Positions 25,077 to 32,798 of a DNA stretch of 52,700 nt are shown here, one piece after another; position 1 is the stretch's first letter, and each line of letters begins with the position of its first letter. Origin of the DNA: Gammaproteobacteria bacterium (lineage in GTDB: Bacteria; Pseudomonadota; Gammaproteobacteria; Legionellales; Legionellaceae). The stretch lies in NCBI GenBank assembly GCA_030147635.1, contig JASBUZ010000051.1:1-52700 (forward strand), written 5' to 3'. A program made the translations under genes and the position numbers. The notes beneath the pieces are model-generated. The model was not told the origin of the DNA and did no database searches. It saw only the letters and a program-made list of their open reading frames with translations.

Positions 25077-25763
25077 ATGAAATCTGAATGTCTTGAATTA
25101 AACCCATCCCAACGCTGTAATATCGCAGATAATCTCAATCGTCTGATAGAGCTGAAAAAAACAACAGACAATAGGGTTGCGCAAGATATTAACCTCCCTG
25201 TAATGACAGTTAGACGGCTCCTGTCTGGGGAAACAACTGATCCACGAATATCGACACTTAAGATGCTAGCAGAGTATTTTAATGTTTCTATTGATGATCT
25301 TATCGCTTCTAATAACGAAATAAACTACGGCGTTATGGGGCAATCAAAACCTTTATTTATTCCGGTGCTAGATTGGTCAGCAGCGCAACGTTCAAACAGC
25401 ATAGATTTTTCTAAATGGAATGAGTGGGTGCCTGTAACGGTTGGAAAAAATGAAACCATTAGTGCACGCTCTTTTGCACTAGAAAGCCGACCTTCAATGT
25501 TTCCTCGCTTCCAGCAGGGCACAGTTTTTATCATAGACCCAGAGCTTTCAGCAACTGATGGTGATTTGGTATTGATAAAGCTTGAAAATGATGAGTTAAC
25601 CCTTAGAGAGTTATTTGTTGATCCGCCTGATTGGCAGCTGCATCCGCTTAATCAAGGCAGTTCTGTTTTACAGTACTCTAAAGAAGAGCATGAGATAGTG
25701 GGTGTTGTATTTTTAACACTTTTTTATAATCGGAAAATGCGGCCATTGCATGTGGAGGCATAA
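25077..25763 (+). CDS. S24-type phage-like repressor (LvrR candidate)
   Basis: The ATG at 25077 has AAGGA upstream (25067-25071) and is preferred over 25038. The protein of about 228 residues has an N-terminal HTH (VAQDINLPVMTVRRLLSGETTDPRISTL split by the turn) and a C-terminal S24/LexA-like domain (SALESRPSMFPRFQQGTVFI-like segment, DGDLVLIKLEND). The nucleophile-like Ser is in RPSMFP, but where LexA-type repressors carry the general-base Lys there is TLRELFVDPPDW, with Arg. Self-cleavage is therefore doubtful. In Legionella ICEs a repressor gene (lvrR) accompanies lvrA-lvrB-csrT; here it is about 9 kb from them, separated by cargo. Confidence 0.8.
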   Translation: MKSECLELNPSQRCNIADNLNRLIELKKTTDNRVAQDINLPVMTVRRLLSGETTDPRISTLKMLAEYFNVSIDDLIASNNEINYGVMGQSKPLFIPVLDWSAAQRSNSIDFSKWNEWVPVTVGKNETISARSFALESRPSMFPRFQQGTVFIIDPELSATDGDLVLIKLENDELTLRELFVDPPDWQLHPLNQGSSVLQYSKEEHEIVGVVFLTLFYNRKMRPLHVEA

Positions 25764-26348
25764 ATGTTTTCGCACCCACGTGCATTGAAGAAAATAGTTT
25801 CAGCGCTGATATCGAGGTCAACGCGAAAGTCGTTCTCTGCAAATGAGTTTGTTTTGTATAAAATCGTTGATTCTTACCCTAAGGAGGGGGTTGATTATTA
25901 CAAAATACAATGCATCAATACAAAAGCTGTTTTTGATATGACGCTTCAAGAAATTGTATTTGATTTAGATATTTTATATGGGCTTCATCCAGTACAAGGT
26001 TGCTATATCGGCATTGAGTATGCAACTAATATGAAAAAGCTAGGTGTCCATGAAAGGCCCAAAGCTATTTTTGGCAAATACTCTGCCTGTCGATATGGAA
26101 CAAACAATCTTTTATATCAGAACCGAACTGGCTTATTGGGGTTTGAGTGCAAGAGCACTGGTGAGCAATTTGTTTCAGATCCAAGAGATATCGCACTCTC
26201 AAAAGAGTGTATTGAAGCATTTGATGCTGTACAGGCGTTTTGCATTGGTGTACTGGCGGGCATTAAGTTTTTAAATGCAAAAGACAAATCAACTGCACCC
26301 ACAAAAGCTCAAGCGCCACACCTGAGGTTGATCAAAAATGATAACTAA
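25764..26348 (+). CDS. Unrecognised 194-residue protein
   Basis: I do not recognise this protein. It starts immediately after the repressor stop (0-nt gap) and overlaps the following transporter by 11 nt, so the three are likely one transcription unit. The sequence is soluble, with a short beta-rich centre (DYYKIQCINTKAVFDMTLQEI, then YGLHPVQGCYIGIEYATNMKK). It has no signal peptide, membrane segment or catalytic motif that I can see. Its position suggests a partner of the repressor or an ICE gene of unknown role. Confidence 0.65.
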   Translation: MFSHPRALKKIVSALISRSTRKSFSANEFVLYKIVDSYPKEGVDYYKIQCINTKAVFDMTLQEIVFDLDILYGLHPVQGCYIGIEYATNMKKLGVHERPKAIFGKYSACRYGTNNLLYQNRTGLLGFECKSTGEQFVSDPRDIALSKECIEAFDAVQAFCIGVLAGIKFLNAKDKSTAPTKAQAPHLRLIKNDN

Positions 26349-27075
26349 ATTTCCAGCTTTAAAATCAATGAATAATCCGTATGCCTATAGCGTGCTTGCA
26401 CTGATCAGCATGTTTTATATGAGTATTATGCTGTGTAATGCGGTGTTAACGAATCGTTATATTGGTACGGATGCATTATTCGTGTTGGGTGGTACATTTA
26501 CTTCACCACTTGTATTTATTTTAGATGATATCATTACCGAAATTTATGGATACAAGATTGCACGTTCAATTATTATCACGGGGTTTTTAGCGCAGACGTT
26601 TTTTGTCGTAATTTGTGGGTTGGTATTAATGGCACCACATCCTTCGTTTTTTAAAGAGCAAAGTGCATACAGCCACGTGTTGGGCTTATCATTACTGCGG
26701 ATAAACATCAGTGGTTTTATCGCTTACATCCTTGCAAATATAGCTAATGCTTATTTGTTATCACGCTGGAAGGTCTTACTAAAAGGGCGTTATTTTTGGC
26801 TAAGGAGCCTGGGGTCATCTACGTTTTCAGAAGCGTTATATTCACTGATTGCAATTCTCATGATGGAGATAGCAGCGATTCCCTTACATAGCATCTTGAA
26901 AGTGGTTGCCATCAGTTTTTCTATTAAGGCTCTATATAGCATTGTTTTTGCGGGACCTGCGAGTTTACTTGTTGGATATCTCAAACGATTAACAGGGATT
27001 GATATTTATGACTTCCCCAAAAAGTTCACACCATTCAAATATATACAAATGCGAGAAGGTATGTCTTATGATTGA
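26338..27075 (+). CDS. Queuosine-precursor transporter (YhhQ/VUT family)
   Basis: The 245-residue protein has about six membrane segments and the family motif LDDIITEIYGYKIARSI near residues 60-80, with GFIAYILANIANAYLL later on. YhhQ-type proteins import preQ0/preQ1, used to make queuosine in tRNA anticodons and 7-deazaguanines in DNA. The family also carries a conserved EALYS-like segment (TFSEALYSLI). It is preceded by the unrecognised gene (11-nt overlap) and overlaps the next gene by 8 nt. An ICE copy could supply modified bases to the host or element; that is inference. Confidence 0.85.
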   Translation: MITKFPALKSMNNPYAYSVLALISMFYMSIMLCNAVLTNRYIGTDALFVLGGTFTSPLVFILDDIITEIYGYKIARSIIITGFLAQTFFVVICGLVLMAPHPSFFKEQSAYSHVLGLSLLRINISGFIAYILANIANAYLLSRWKVLLKGRYFWLRSLGSSTFSEALYSLIAILMMEIAAIPLHSILKVVAISFSIKALYSIVFAGPASLLVGYLKRLTGIDIYDFPKKFTPFKYIQMREGMSYD

Positions 27076-27559
27076 GAGAATTGTTACAGGTGGGCAAACA
27101 GGTGTTGACCAAGCAGCACTAGAAGTTGCATCAGAGTTGGGTATTGAGTTCGGTGGCTGGTGCCCCAAGGGAGGGCGAGATGAAAATAACGTTTCGATAC
27201 TAGAGCGATTTGCGCTGCAAGAGGCAACTACTAGTGACCCGGACGAAAGGACAAAATTAAATATACGAGACTCAGATGGCACACTCATTATTGTGCCTAC
27301 ATTCCCCCTGCCTGACACCATCAGAGATGGCACACTTCTAACTATTGAAGAGGCCAAAAGAACGGGAAAGCCGCACTTAATTATTGCACTAGATGAGAGG
27401 GAAGCAGCTGTCGATACCATACGTAGCTGGGTGGATGAAAATAATATTCATACGCTTAATATTGGTGGGCCAAGAGAGTCTAACAGTCCTGGCGTGTATG
27501 AAGATACTTGTGAGTTGCTAAGAGCATTACTTACACCCTCGCTACAGTGCTCACGTTAG
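27068..27559 (+). CDS. Putative molybdenum-cofactor-carrier-like protein
   Basis: From the ATG at 27068 (GAGAAGG upstream, overlapping the transporter by 8 nt) the product has about 163 residues and starts RIVTGGQTGVDQAALEVASE, the Rossmann-type opening of the putative MoCo carrier family, then GGWCPKGGRDENN and RDSDGTLIIVP. Members bind nucleotide-like ligands; some are neighbours of queuosine or NAD-salvage genes. Coupling with the transporter suggests a shared pathway, perhaps base salvage, but the role is not established. A more upstream in-frame start (26999) is inside the transporter and unlikely. Confidence 0.82.
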   Translation: MIERIVTGGQTGVDQAALEVASELGIEFGGWCPKGGRDENNVSILERFALQEATTSDPDERTKLNIRDSDGTLIIVPTFPLPDTIRDGTLLTIEEAKRTGKPHLIIALDEREAAVDTIRSWVDENNIHTLNIGGPRESNSPGVYEDTCELLRALLTPSLQCSR

Positions 27560-27571
27560 GAGTCCAGTTAA

Positions 27572-28651
27572 ATGATTAGGTTTGTCGTATCTGCTGCACT
27601 TAGTATCTGTATCTCTTCATATGCATTCGCTGAGGAAAAGCTAGTTTTTGCAATTGATTTGGTACGGCATGGAGATAGGACACCCTTAATAGATTCTCCA
27701 GAAATGCAAAAGATATGGCCCTATGGTACTAAGCAGTTAACCCCTAAGGGCATGCGGCAAGCTTATGATCTTGGTCAGCTATTACGCGAGCGTTATGTAA
27801 CTCAATATCACTTGTTACCAAAGCATTATGATGTCAATGCTATGCAGGTGCGTGCATCGAATAGTGCAAGAACTATGATGACAGCGCAGTCTGTTTTGCT
27901 GGGCTTATATCCATTAGGCACGGGGCCAATGCTAAATGAATCAGCTCATGCTTTGCCTCAAGGTTTACAACCTATTCCGATTGATACAGTTCCACGTACG
28001 CAGGATAATCTCTTGGTACCCAATTACGATAAGGCAAAACATAAGCAGTTATTGGAAGCCTATATTTTTAATACACCCGAGTGGATTCAAAAAGATAATT
28101 TGTTGCGACCGAATTATGAAAATTGGGGTAGGGCGCTTGGCACCGACATCACCAGTTTATTTGATTTAATTCATGTCAGCGACCGACTATATGTAGAAAA
28201 ATTATATGGCATAGATTTACCTACCGGATTGCATAAAAAAGATGCTGAAATGATTATGGATGCAGGCAAATGGGCTCTACTTCGTATCTTTAATCATCCT
28301 AAATTGGCTCTAGCAGAGGGGGGTAAGCTTGCTCAAACCATCAAGCAAGAACTAAGCTTAGCAGCCAAACAGAAGAGGCCTTTAACGTATTTATTATTTG
28401 TTGCTCATGATACAACGCTTTCTACGCAGCTAAACTTGCTAGGGCAGTACATTGATGATGTACCTTCTTATGCGTCAGATATTCATTATGCGCTGTTTGA
28501 TATGGGGGCTTCAAATTATGAAGTTCGGGTCACTTATAATCAAAAACCACTGTATATTGAGCAGTGTGGTGGGACCAGTTGTACCTTGGATGAGTTTGTT
28601 AATTTGATTGATAGTAAGTTGCAGGATTTGCCCGTGGTAGTTGCAGAATAG
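27572..28651 (+). CDS. Secreted histidine acid phosphatase (Map-like)
   Basis: The 359-residue protein has a cleavable signal peptide (residues 1-20, ending SSYAFA) and the histidine acid phosphatase motif RHGDRTP at residues 32-38, with His33 as the phosphorylated nucleophile. The second catalytic motif is in FVAHDTTLS. It is close in length and layout to the major acid phosphatase (Map) that Legionella exports by type II secretion. As cargo on an ICE it could add to host-phosphate scavenging. It is 12 nt downstream of the MoCo-carrier-like gene. Substrates are probably phosphomonoesters. Confidence 0.9.
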   Translation: MIRFVVSAALSICISSYAFAEEKLVFAIDLVRHGDRTPLIDSPEMQKIWPYGTKQLTPKGMRQAYDLGQLLRERYVTQYHLLPKHYDVNAMQVRASNSARTMMTAQSVLLGLYPLGTGPMLNESAHALPQGLQPIPIDTVPRTQDNLLVPNYDKAKHKQLLEAYIFNTPEWIQKDNLLRPNYENWGRALGTDITSLFDLIHVSDRLYVEKLYGIDLPTGLHKKDAEMIMDAGKWALLRIFNHPKLALAEGGKLAQTIKQELSLAAKQKRPLTYLLFVAHDTTLSTQLNLLGQYIDDVPSYASDIHYALFDMGASNYEVRVTYNQKPLYIEQCGGTSCTLDEFVNLIDSKLQDLPVVVAE

Positions 28652-28904
28652 GGGAAAAAATTTAATCCACAGATTACGTGGATAAGCATATGGGTTTCCT
28701 GATAATAGTCAGTAATCATCATAGATTTTGGCTAAATTGATGAATGGTACAGATGGGTGTTTTTAGATGCTTTTTGATTCACACAAAGATAAATTGTTAA
28801 AGTACGGTCACGGACAAACAGATTTTATTTTGACAGTAGAGTAATGATATCTAATAAATTTTCAATCGCCCAGTGAGAAGTGAAGTGCGGCTTTTTAGTA
28901 AGGA

Positions 28905-28934
28905 TTTCTCCTCGTTTCTCCTCGTTTCTCCTCA
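28905..28934. repeat. Three tandem copies of a 10-bp unit
   Basis: The unit TTTCTCCTCG occurs three times head to tail at 28905, 28915 and 28925 (last copy ends in A). It lies 7 nt downstream of the AlbA-type gene's stop on the minus strand. The rest of the 289-bp gap (28652-28940) after the phosphatase gene holds no gene I can support. Confidence 0.7.
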
Positions 28935-28940
28935 CAGCCC

Positions 28941-30353
28941 CTACTTTTTACGTGCTATATTCCATACTGTCGCGCGTGAATGGCCGCGTGAAACAATTAA
29001 GCCGTTAGTTTTCAATGACGTTAGATCCTTACCTAGTGTGCTTGTTGCCGGCGGAGTTGTTAGACCATCACGTATTTTTTGTAATGACATCTCACCAAAG
29101 CGTTCTAAAAGCTTCAGTATTTCCTCCTGTCTGGGGGATAAATCTTGGTATGCACTAGGTTGCTGAATACCGGTCGTCATTGGCTCACTAAAGCGAAATA
29201 TTACAGAAAATCCCCCTCCATCTTCGACGAATTGAGGTTCAGGTGTTCCATTGCTTTTACAGTAGTCAGTCATGCGGATGGTACCAATACCCCAATTTTC
29301 AATCCAGCCCCTTTTGTAAAATACTTGCGCAATGGCCCGATTTCTTAAAATAGATCGATGCGGTATTTTTAAATGGTCGATTGACAGCTCAGGTGAAAGT
29401 TTTCCAATATTCCAAATTTCAAGTCTATCATCAAAAATAGCTAGTGAGGTGGTACAGGAGCGGTTGGAGTAATCACGATGGCAGATAGAATTAATTAAAG
29501 CCTCCCTTAATGCAAGGGCTGGGACAGCTGGTTGATCGGTCCGTTGCCAATTGTTTGGTTCAAAAAAACCAGCAATAGGTAAATGCCTAGTTGCAAAATG
29601 ATGAGCCGCGATTATCAACTGAAATGCATTTCCTGAAATCCATTGATTATCGATAAAGTCTCCTAGTTTGTCGGTACCTCTGAATCGTGCCATTTTTAGC
29701 TCGCACTGGGGGAAAATTTTAGGAATATTTTTGCAAAAAAGCACGATAGCAGCATTGGTAAGTTTGTTATCGATGATAAGCCCAAGGCTTGTTAAAATTT
29801 GTTCGATACTATGGTTCAGAACTTCCACACCAATACGGTGTTTATTAACGCCTTCTACGATAGTTTTTCTGATTTCTTCATGGTCGAGATCATCAAGTGT
29901 AAATGCATCGGCGGCATAATGATCCCATTGGTGATTTAGTTGTCCACGACGAACAATTAGCTGCTCATATCGGTGTTGTGACATTTTGTGAGTTGTTGAC
30001 TGATTACGCTCAAACGGTCGCCCATCATAAGCATAGGGAGTATGATTCCCGGCTTGAATCTCTAAAACAATAACCTCTCTCTCTTTATTGAGAGGGATAT
30101 AATAAATTTGCAGTTGACTGTTTGGTTCAATTTTTCTTATTTCATTAGCAAGTTCTTGTTTAGTGCTATCGGTTACATGTTGTCCAATCAACTCACCATC
30201 ATTTTTGATGCCAAATATTACAGTCCCGCCGGTTCCATTCAAAAAAGCGCATACGGTCTCAAAGGCAGGTTTGATTTGTGTTGTTGATTTCTTAAACTCA
30301 AGCGTAGATGACTCGCCTTGTTTAATAAGGGCTTTTAGTTGTTCTATATTCAT
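28941..30353 (-). CDS. AlbA/Schlafen-type ATP-binding regulator
   Basis: The 470-residue protein has an AlbA_2 domain (about residues 1-130: ESSTLEFKKSTTQIK, GGTVIFGIKNDGELIGQ) followed by an HATPase_c-like region (about 270-375: ALREALINSICHRDYSNRS, GIGTIRM) and a winged helix at the C-terminus (LSPRQEEILKLLERFGEMSLQKI). This is the layout of the 'RecG-like' or divergent-AAA-4 transcription regulators frequent on mobile elements. It overlaps the integrase stop/start region (integrase stop at 30350) by 4 nt, so integrase and regulator are one unit, with the integrase first. Confidence 0.85.
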   Translation of the reverse strand: MNIEQLKALIKQGESSTLEFKKSTTQIKPAFETVCAFLNGTGGTVIFGIKNDGELIGQHVTDSTKQELANEIRKIEPNSQLQIYYIPLNKEREVIVLEIQAGNHTPYAYDGRPFERNQSTTHKMSQHRYEQLIVRRGQLNHQWDHYAADAFTLDDLDHEEIRKTIVEGVNKHRIGVEVLNHSIEQILTSLGLIIDNKLTNAAIVLFCKNIPKIFPQCELKMARFRGTDKLGDFIDNQWISGNAFQLIIAAHHFATRHLPIAGFFEPNNWQRTDQPAVPALALREALINSICHRDYSNRSCTTSLAIFDDRLEIWNIGKLSPELSIDHLKIPHRSILRNRAIAQVFYKRGWIENWGIGTIRMTDYCKSNGTPEPQFVEDGGGFSVIFRFSEPMTTGIQQPSAYQDLSPRQEEILKLLERFGEMSLQKIRDGLTTPPATSTLGKDLTSLKTNGLIVSRGHSRATVWNIARKK

Positions 30354-31579
30354 TCAGATACTTCCTTGTTAAGAACTTTGATTGCATAAGTTGGTTGTTG
30401 ATCATCAGTAACTACAAGTTTCTCAATGAGATGACTCCATTGTAGTAAAGCTTCTCTTCGCTGAGGCAGCATTTCGTTTTTATTGTAAGTAGCCATAATT
30501 TTTGGCATTTTATGTCCTAGGCATTTTTCAATGACGACAGGATCAGCCTGAAGCGTTTCGCCCAGTTGTGTTGCAAAGGTACGTCTTAAATCATGTGCTG
30601 TCCATGCAGGGATGCCAACTCGCCCCTGTATTCGTCGAATAGCGCGAGGTAGGGCATTTTCATCCAATGGCTTATTTGTGTCTAAACCTACAAGTACGAA
30701 GGGTGAATCACTGATTTTTTGTAATTCATCAAGGATGTTTTGCGTGAATGGTGTTAAGTGTATTTTAACTGTAACAGCACCTTTCGTGAGTTCAGAGGGT
30801 ACTGTCCACAAAGCATTTTTAAAGTCAAAGTGATCCCATTTAGCAAGACGAATTTCAGCGGTTCTAACGCCGGTAAGGATGATAATTTTTATGGCACTTT
30901 TTGTTTGCAGTGACATGTTGCAGTGTGTGCTATCTAGAAACAGCCATATACGTTTAATTTCGTCGAGTGCTAAAACTCGTTCGCGTGGCTTCTCTAGACC
31001 ACCAATGTCACGTGCTCGAATACTTATTGCGGGATTTTGTGAAATATGACCGCGACTCACAGCAAAATTAAAGGCTTGCTTGAGTGAGCTCAGAATTCTA
31101 TTAGCAAGGATAGGGGCGCCACGTTTTACGATCACATCCAATGCGTTACTAATATCAAGGGGTTGTAGTTTAGCAAGCTCTTTGTCGCCAAGTAGGGGGA
31201 TGATATTAGTTTCAATCTGTTGCTGTATCTGCAGCGGTTTCTTACGGTTTTTTGAAACATAAGTTTGGTACCAATCAAGGCATAGCTTTTCTACGGTATA
31301 AATATCTTGAGATTTTTTTTGTTTTTGTTCTTCAATGGGGTTAATGCCCTGTTCTTTTAGGCGCTGCGCTTGTAAAATGAGGTCTCTGGCTTGCTTAAGA
31401 CTTACGGCAGGATATTTGCCTAAGGTCATTTTTTGTCTTTTGCCATTCAGAGTGTAGCGATAAATCCAAGATTTATTACCGCTTGGCATCACACGAATGC
31501 CAAGACCACTGGATTCTGTTTTTTCATACCAGTTGGATTCGGGTTTTAAATTTTTGATGAAGCTATCAATAAATTTCAT
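30350..31579 (-). CDS. int: P4-type tyrosine integrase of the ICE
   Basis: The 409-residue protein has an N-terminal DUF4102/arm-binding domain (SGLGIRVMPSGNKSWIYRYTLNGK), a SAM-like core-binding domain, and the catalytic domain. Visible catalytic motifs are the Arg in LTGVRTAEIRLAKW, HDLRRTFATQLG (H-x-x-R), and the nucleophile Tyr in MATYNKNE after LGHKMPK. Such integrases target the 3' ends of tRNA genes; a tRNA-Thr 3' half lies 165 bp upstream of its start. It is the first gene of an operon with the AlbA-type regulator. Its promoter region carries three GGTACC hexamers. Confidence 0.95.
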   Translation of the reverse strand: MKFIDSFIKNLKPESNWYEKTESSGLGIRVMPSGNKSWIYRYTLNGKRQKMTLGKYPAVSLKQARDLILQAQRLKEQGINPIEEQKQKKSQDIYTVEKLCLDWYQTYVSKNRKKPLQIQQQIETNIIPLLGDKELAKLQPLDISNALDVIVKRGAPILANRILSSLKQAFNFAVSRGHISQNPAISIRARDIGGLEKPRERVLALDEIKRIWLFLDSTHCNMSLQTKSAIKIIILTGVRTAEIRLAKWDHFDFKNALWTVPSELTKGAVTVKIHLTPFTQNILDELQKISDSPFVLVGLDTNKPLDENALPRAIRRIQGRVGIPAWTAHDLRRTFATQLGETLQADPVVIEKCLGHKMPKIMATYNKNEMLPQRREALLQWSHLIEKLVVTDDQQPTYAIKVLNKEVSE

Positions 31580-31581
31580 CA

Positions 31582-31616
31582 GGTACCTTGTTATTTTTGG
31601 TACCGATTTTGGTACC
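31582..31616. repeat. Three GGTACC hexamers before the integrase start
   Basis: GGTACC occurs at 31582-31587, 31599-31604 and 31611-31616, the last two within TTGGTACCGATTTTGGTACC. They lie directly upstream of the int ATG (31579 on the minus strand), in the region that would hold the int promoter or integrase/excisionase arm sites. A role as binding sites is inference. Confidence 0.55.
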
Positions 31617-31743
31617 TGTTTTTATGTATACCGATGATATTAAATGATAGCGATTTAAATATCAATGTAGTGATAATTTGTTGATATACGTGGGTTTTAT
31701 TGATATATTGATACGAGTTGATGTCGGATGAAATGCATAAAAA

Positions 31744-31793
31744 ATTGATTCGTAATCAATAGGTCCGCAGTTCGATTCTGCGCAACGGCACCA
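31744..31793 (+). other. ICE attachment repeat: 3' half of tRNA-Thr(CGT)
   Basis: The sequence folds as the 3' half of a tRNA. The anticodon stem ATTGA/TCAAT closes the loop TTCGTAA with anticodon CGT at 31751-31753. The T arm CGCAG-TTCGATT-CTGCG, the acceptor strand CAACGGC, discriminator A and CCA end at 31793 follow. The 5' half (a GCCGTTG acceptor strand and D arm) is absent upstream, where AT-rich ICE DNA begins, so this is not a functional tRNA. It is the direct repeat left when a P4-type element integrates into the 3' end of tRNA-Thr; the intact gene should lie beyond the left end of the window. The chromosome (or another element) resumes at 31794. Confidence 0.85.
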
Positions 31794-31818
31794 GTAAAAT
31801 CGGGTCTTTCAGATTGCT

Positions 31819-32781
31819 CTAGCCCATTGCAACAAAAACTTTTCGAGTGCCTGTAAAAGGCTCTCTTGCATGCGCCATAAGCCTATTATCTAATATCATC
31901 ACATCTCCTCGTTCCCATGGAAAAGTTATTTTTTCAGCGTCATAGATATCTCGAATATGCTTGAGGTCGTTTTCAGGCAGCTCAGTTCCATCACCATAGT
32001 AACTGTTTCGTGGTAAGGCATTTTCTCCAACAGTCGCGATTAGAGCTTGTTTTTCTTCTTCATCTAGACCTGAAGTATGAAATAAATGAGCTTGATTAAA
32101 CCATACATGTTCATGAGTGATAGGGTGCCTAAGCGAAGCAGGGCATACTTGTTTTGTCGTGAGTTCTAAGTTGTTATTGGTTTGACTGTGCCAAGTAAAA
32201 GCAATTTTATGTGTATTGCAGTACTGTTCTACTTCTTGTTTATCGTCTGTCTGGAAGACTTCTTGCCAACTTAAGTCAAGGCCTGGTGTATAGTTTCTTA
32301 CGTATAAAATTTGTTTATCATTAAATGCGTCTCTAATGGAAGGTTTAATTCGGTTGTAAACTTGTCGACTGTCTACAATCGGTGTTTCTCCTCCTGTTTC
32401 TGCTGGAATAAGACAAAAAAAGAATATTTTTTCCGGCCAAACTAGTGTGTAGGCGTTTTCGTTATGTGGGAGAATTGTTTTATGGGCTGGGTACTCTGTT
32501 GCAGTATAGATTTTGCCACCTACTTTGGTTCTTGGCGTTGAGCGATTCGTATAGTCCAATAACTCTGGAGTAAGTGTACGTGCGAAAGTATTAAACTCCG
32601 ATAGGGAGCGAAGGCTAAAGTTTCTTAAAATAAGCCCACCATTTTCGTGTACTTGGTTTTGAATGGCTGCTTCATGCATTCTAATAAATGGCAGAATATT
32701 TCTTTCTTTTTTTGCTGAGTAGCAGGCTACTTTACCTAAACCATTCTTTGCATAAAAATAACTTAACTGTTCTTGTTCCAC
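31819..32781 (-). CDS. TauD/SyrP-like Fe(II)/2-oxoglutarate oxygenase
   Basis: The 320-residue protein is a TauD-fold dioxygenase. The iron triad is visible as His106 and Glu108 in LPHNENAY (an H-x-E form, as in the SyrP subgroup) and His304 in LDNRLMAHAREPF; Arg313 in TGTRKVF is the likely 2-oxoglutarate ligand. SyrP-like enzymes beta-hydroxylate amino acids, typically aspartate, while bound to NRPS carrier domains. It follows dpgD by 17 nt on the same strand and faces the tRNA remnant. Its role on the NRPS product of this cluster is inference. Confidence 0.87.
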   Translation of the reverse strand: MEQEQLSYFYAKNGLGKVACYSAKKERNILPFIRMHEAAIQNQVHENGGLILRNFSLRSLSEFNTFARTLTPELLDYTNRSTPRTKVGGKIYTATEYPAHKTILPHNENAYTLVWPEKIFFFCLIPAETGGETPIVDSRQVYNRIKPSIRDAFNDKQILYVRNYTPGLDLSWQEVFQTDDKQEVEQYCNTHKIAFTWHSQTNNNLELTTKQVCPASLRHPITHEHVWFNQAHLFHTSGLDEEEKQALIATVGENALPRNSYYGDGTELPENDLKHIRDIYDAEKITFPWERGDVMILDNRLMAHAREPFTGTRKVFVAMG

Positions 32782-32798
32782 TGGTATTATCTCCTTGA

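Noticed and set aside
28652-28904. Additional gene or terminator after the acid phosphatase
   Set aside because: ATCCAC/GTGGAT (28665-28683) forms a short hairpin without a T tract, and no frame has coding features.
31744-31793. Functional tRNA-Thr gene
   Set aside because: Only the 3' half is present; no acceptor 5' strand or D arm precedes it, and AT-rich ICE DNA lies directly upstream.
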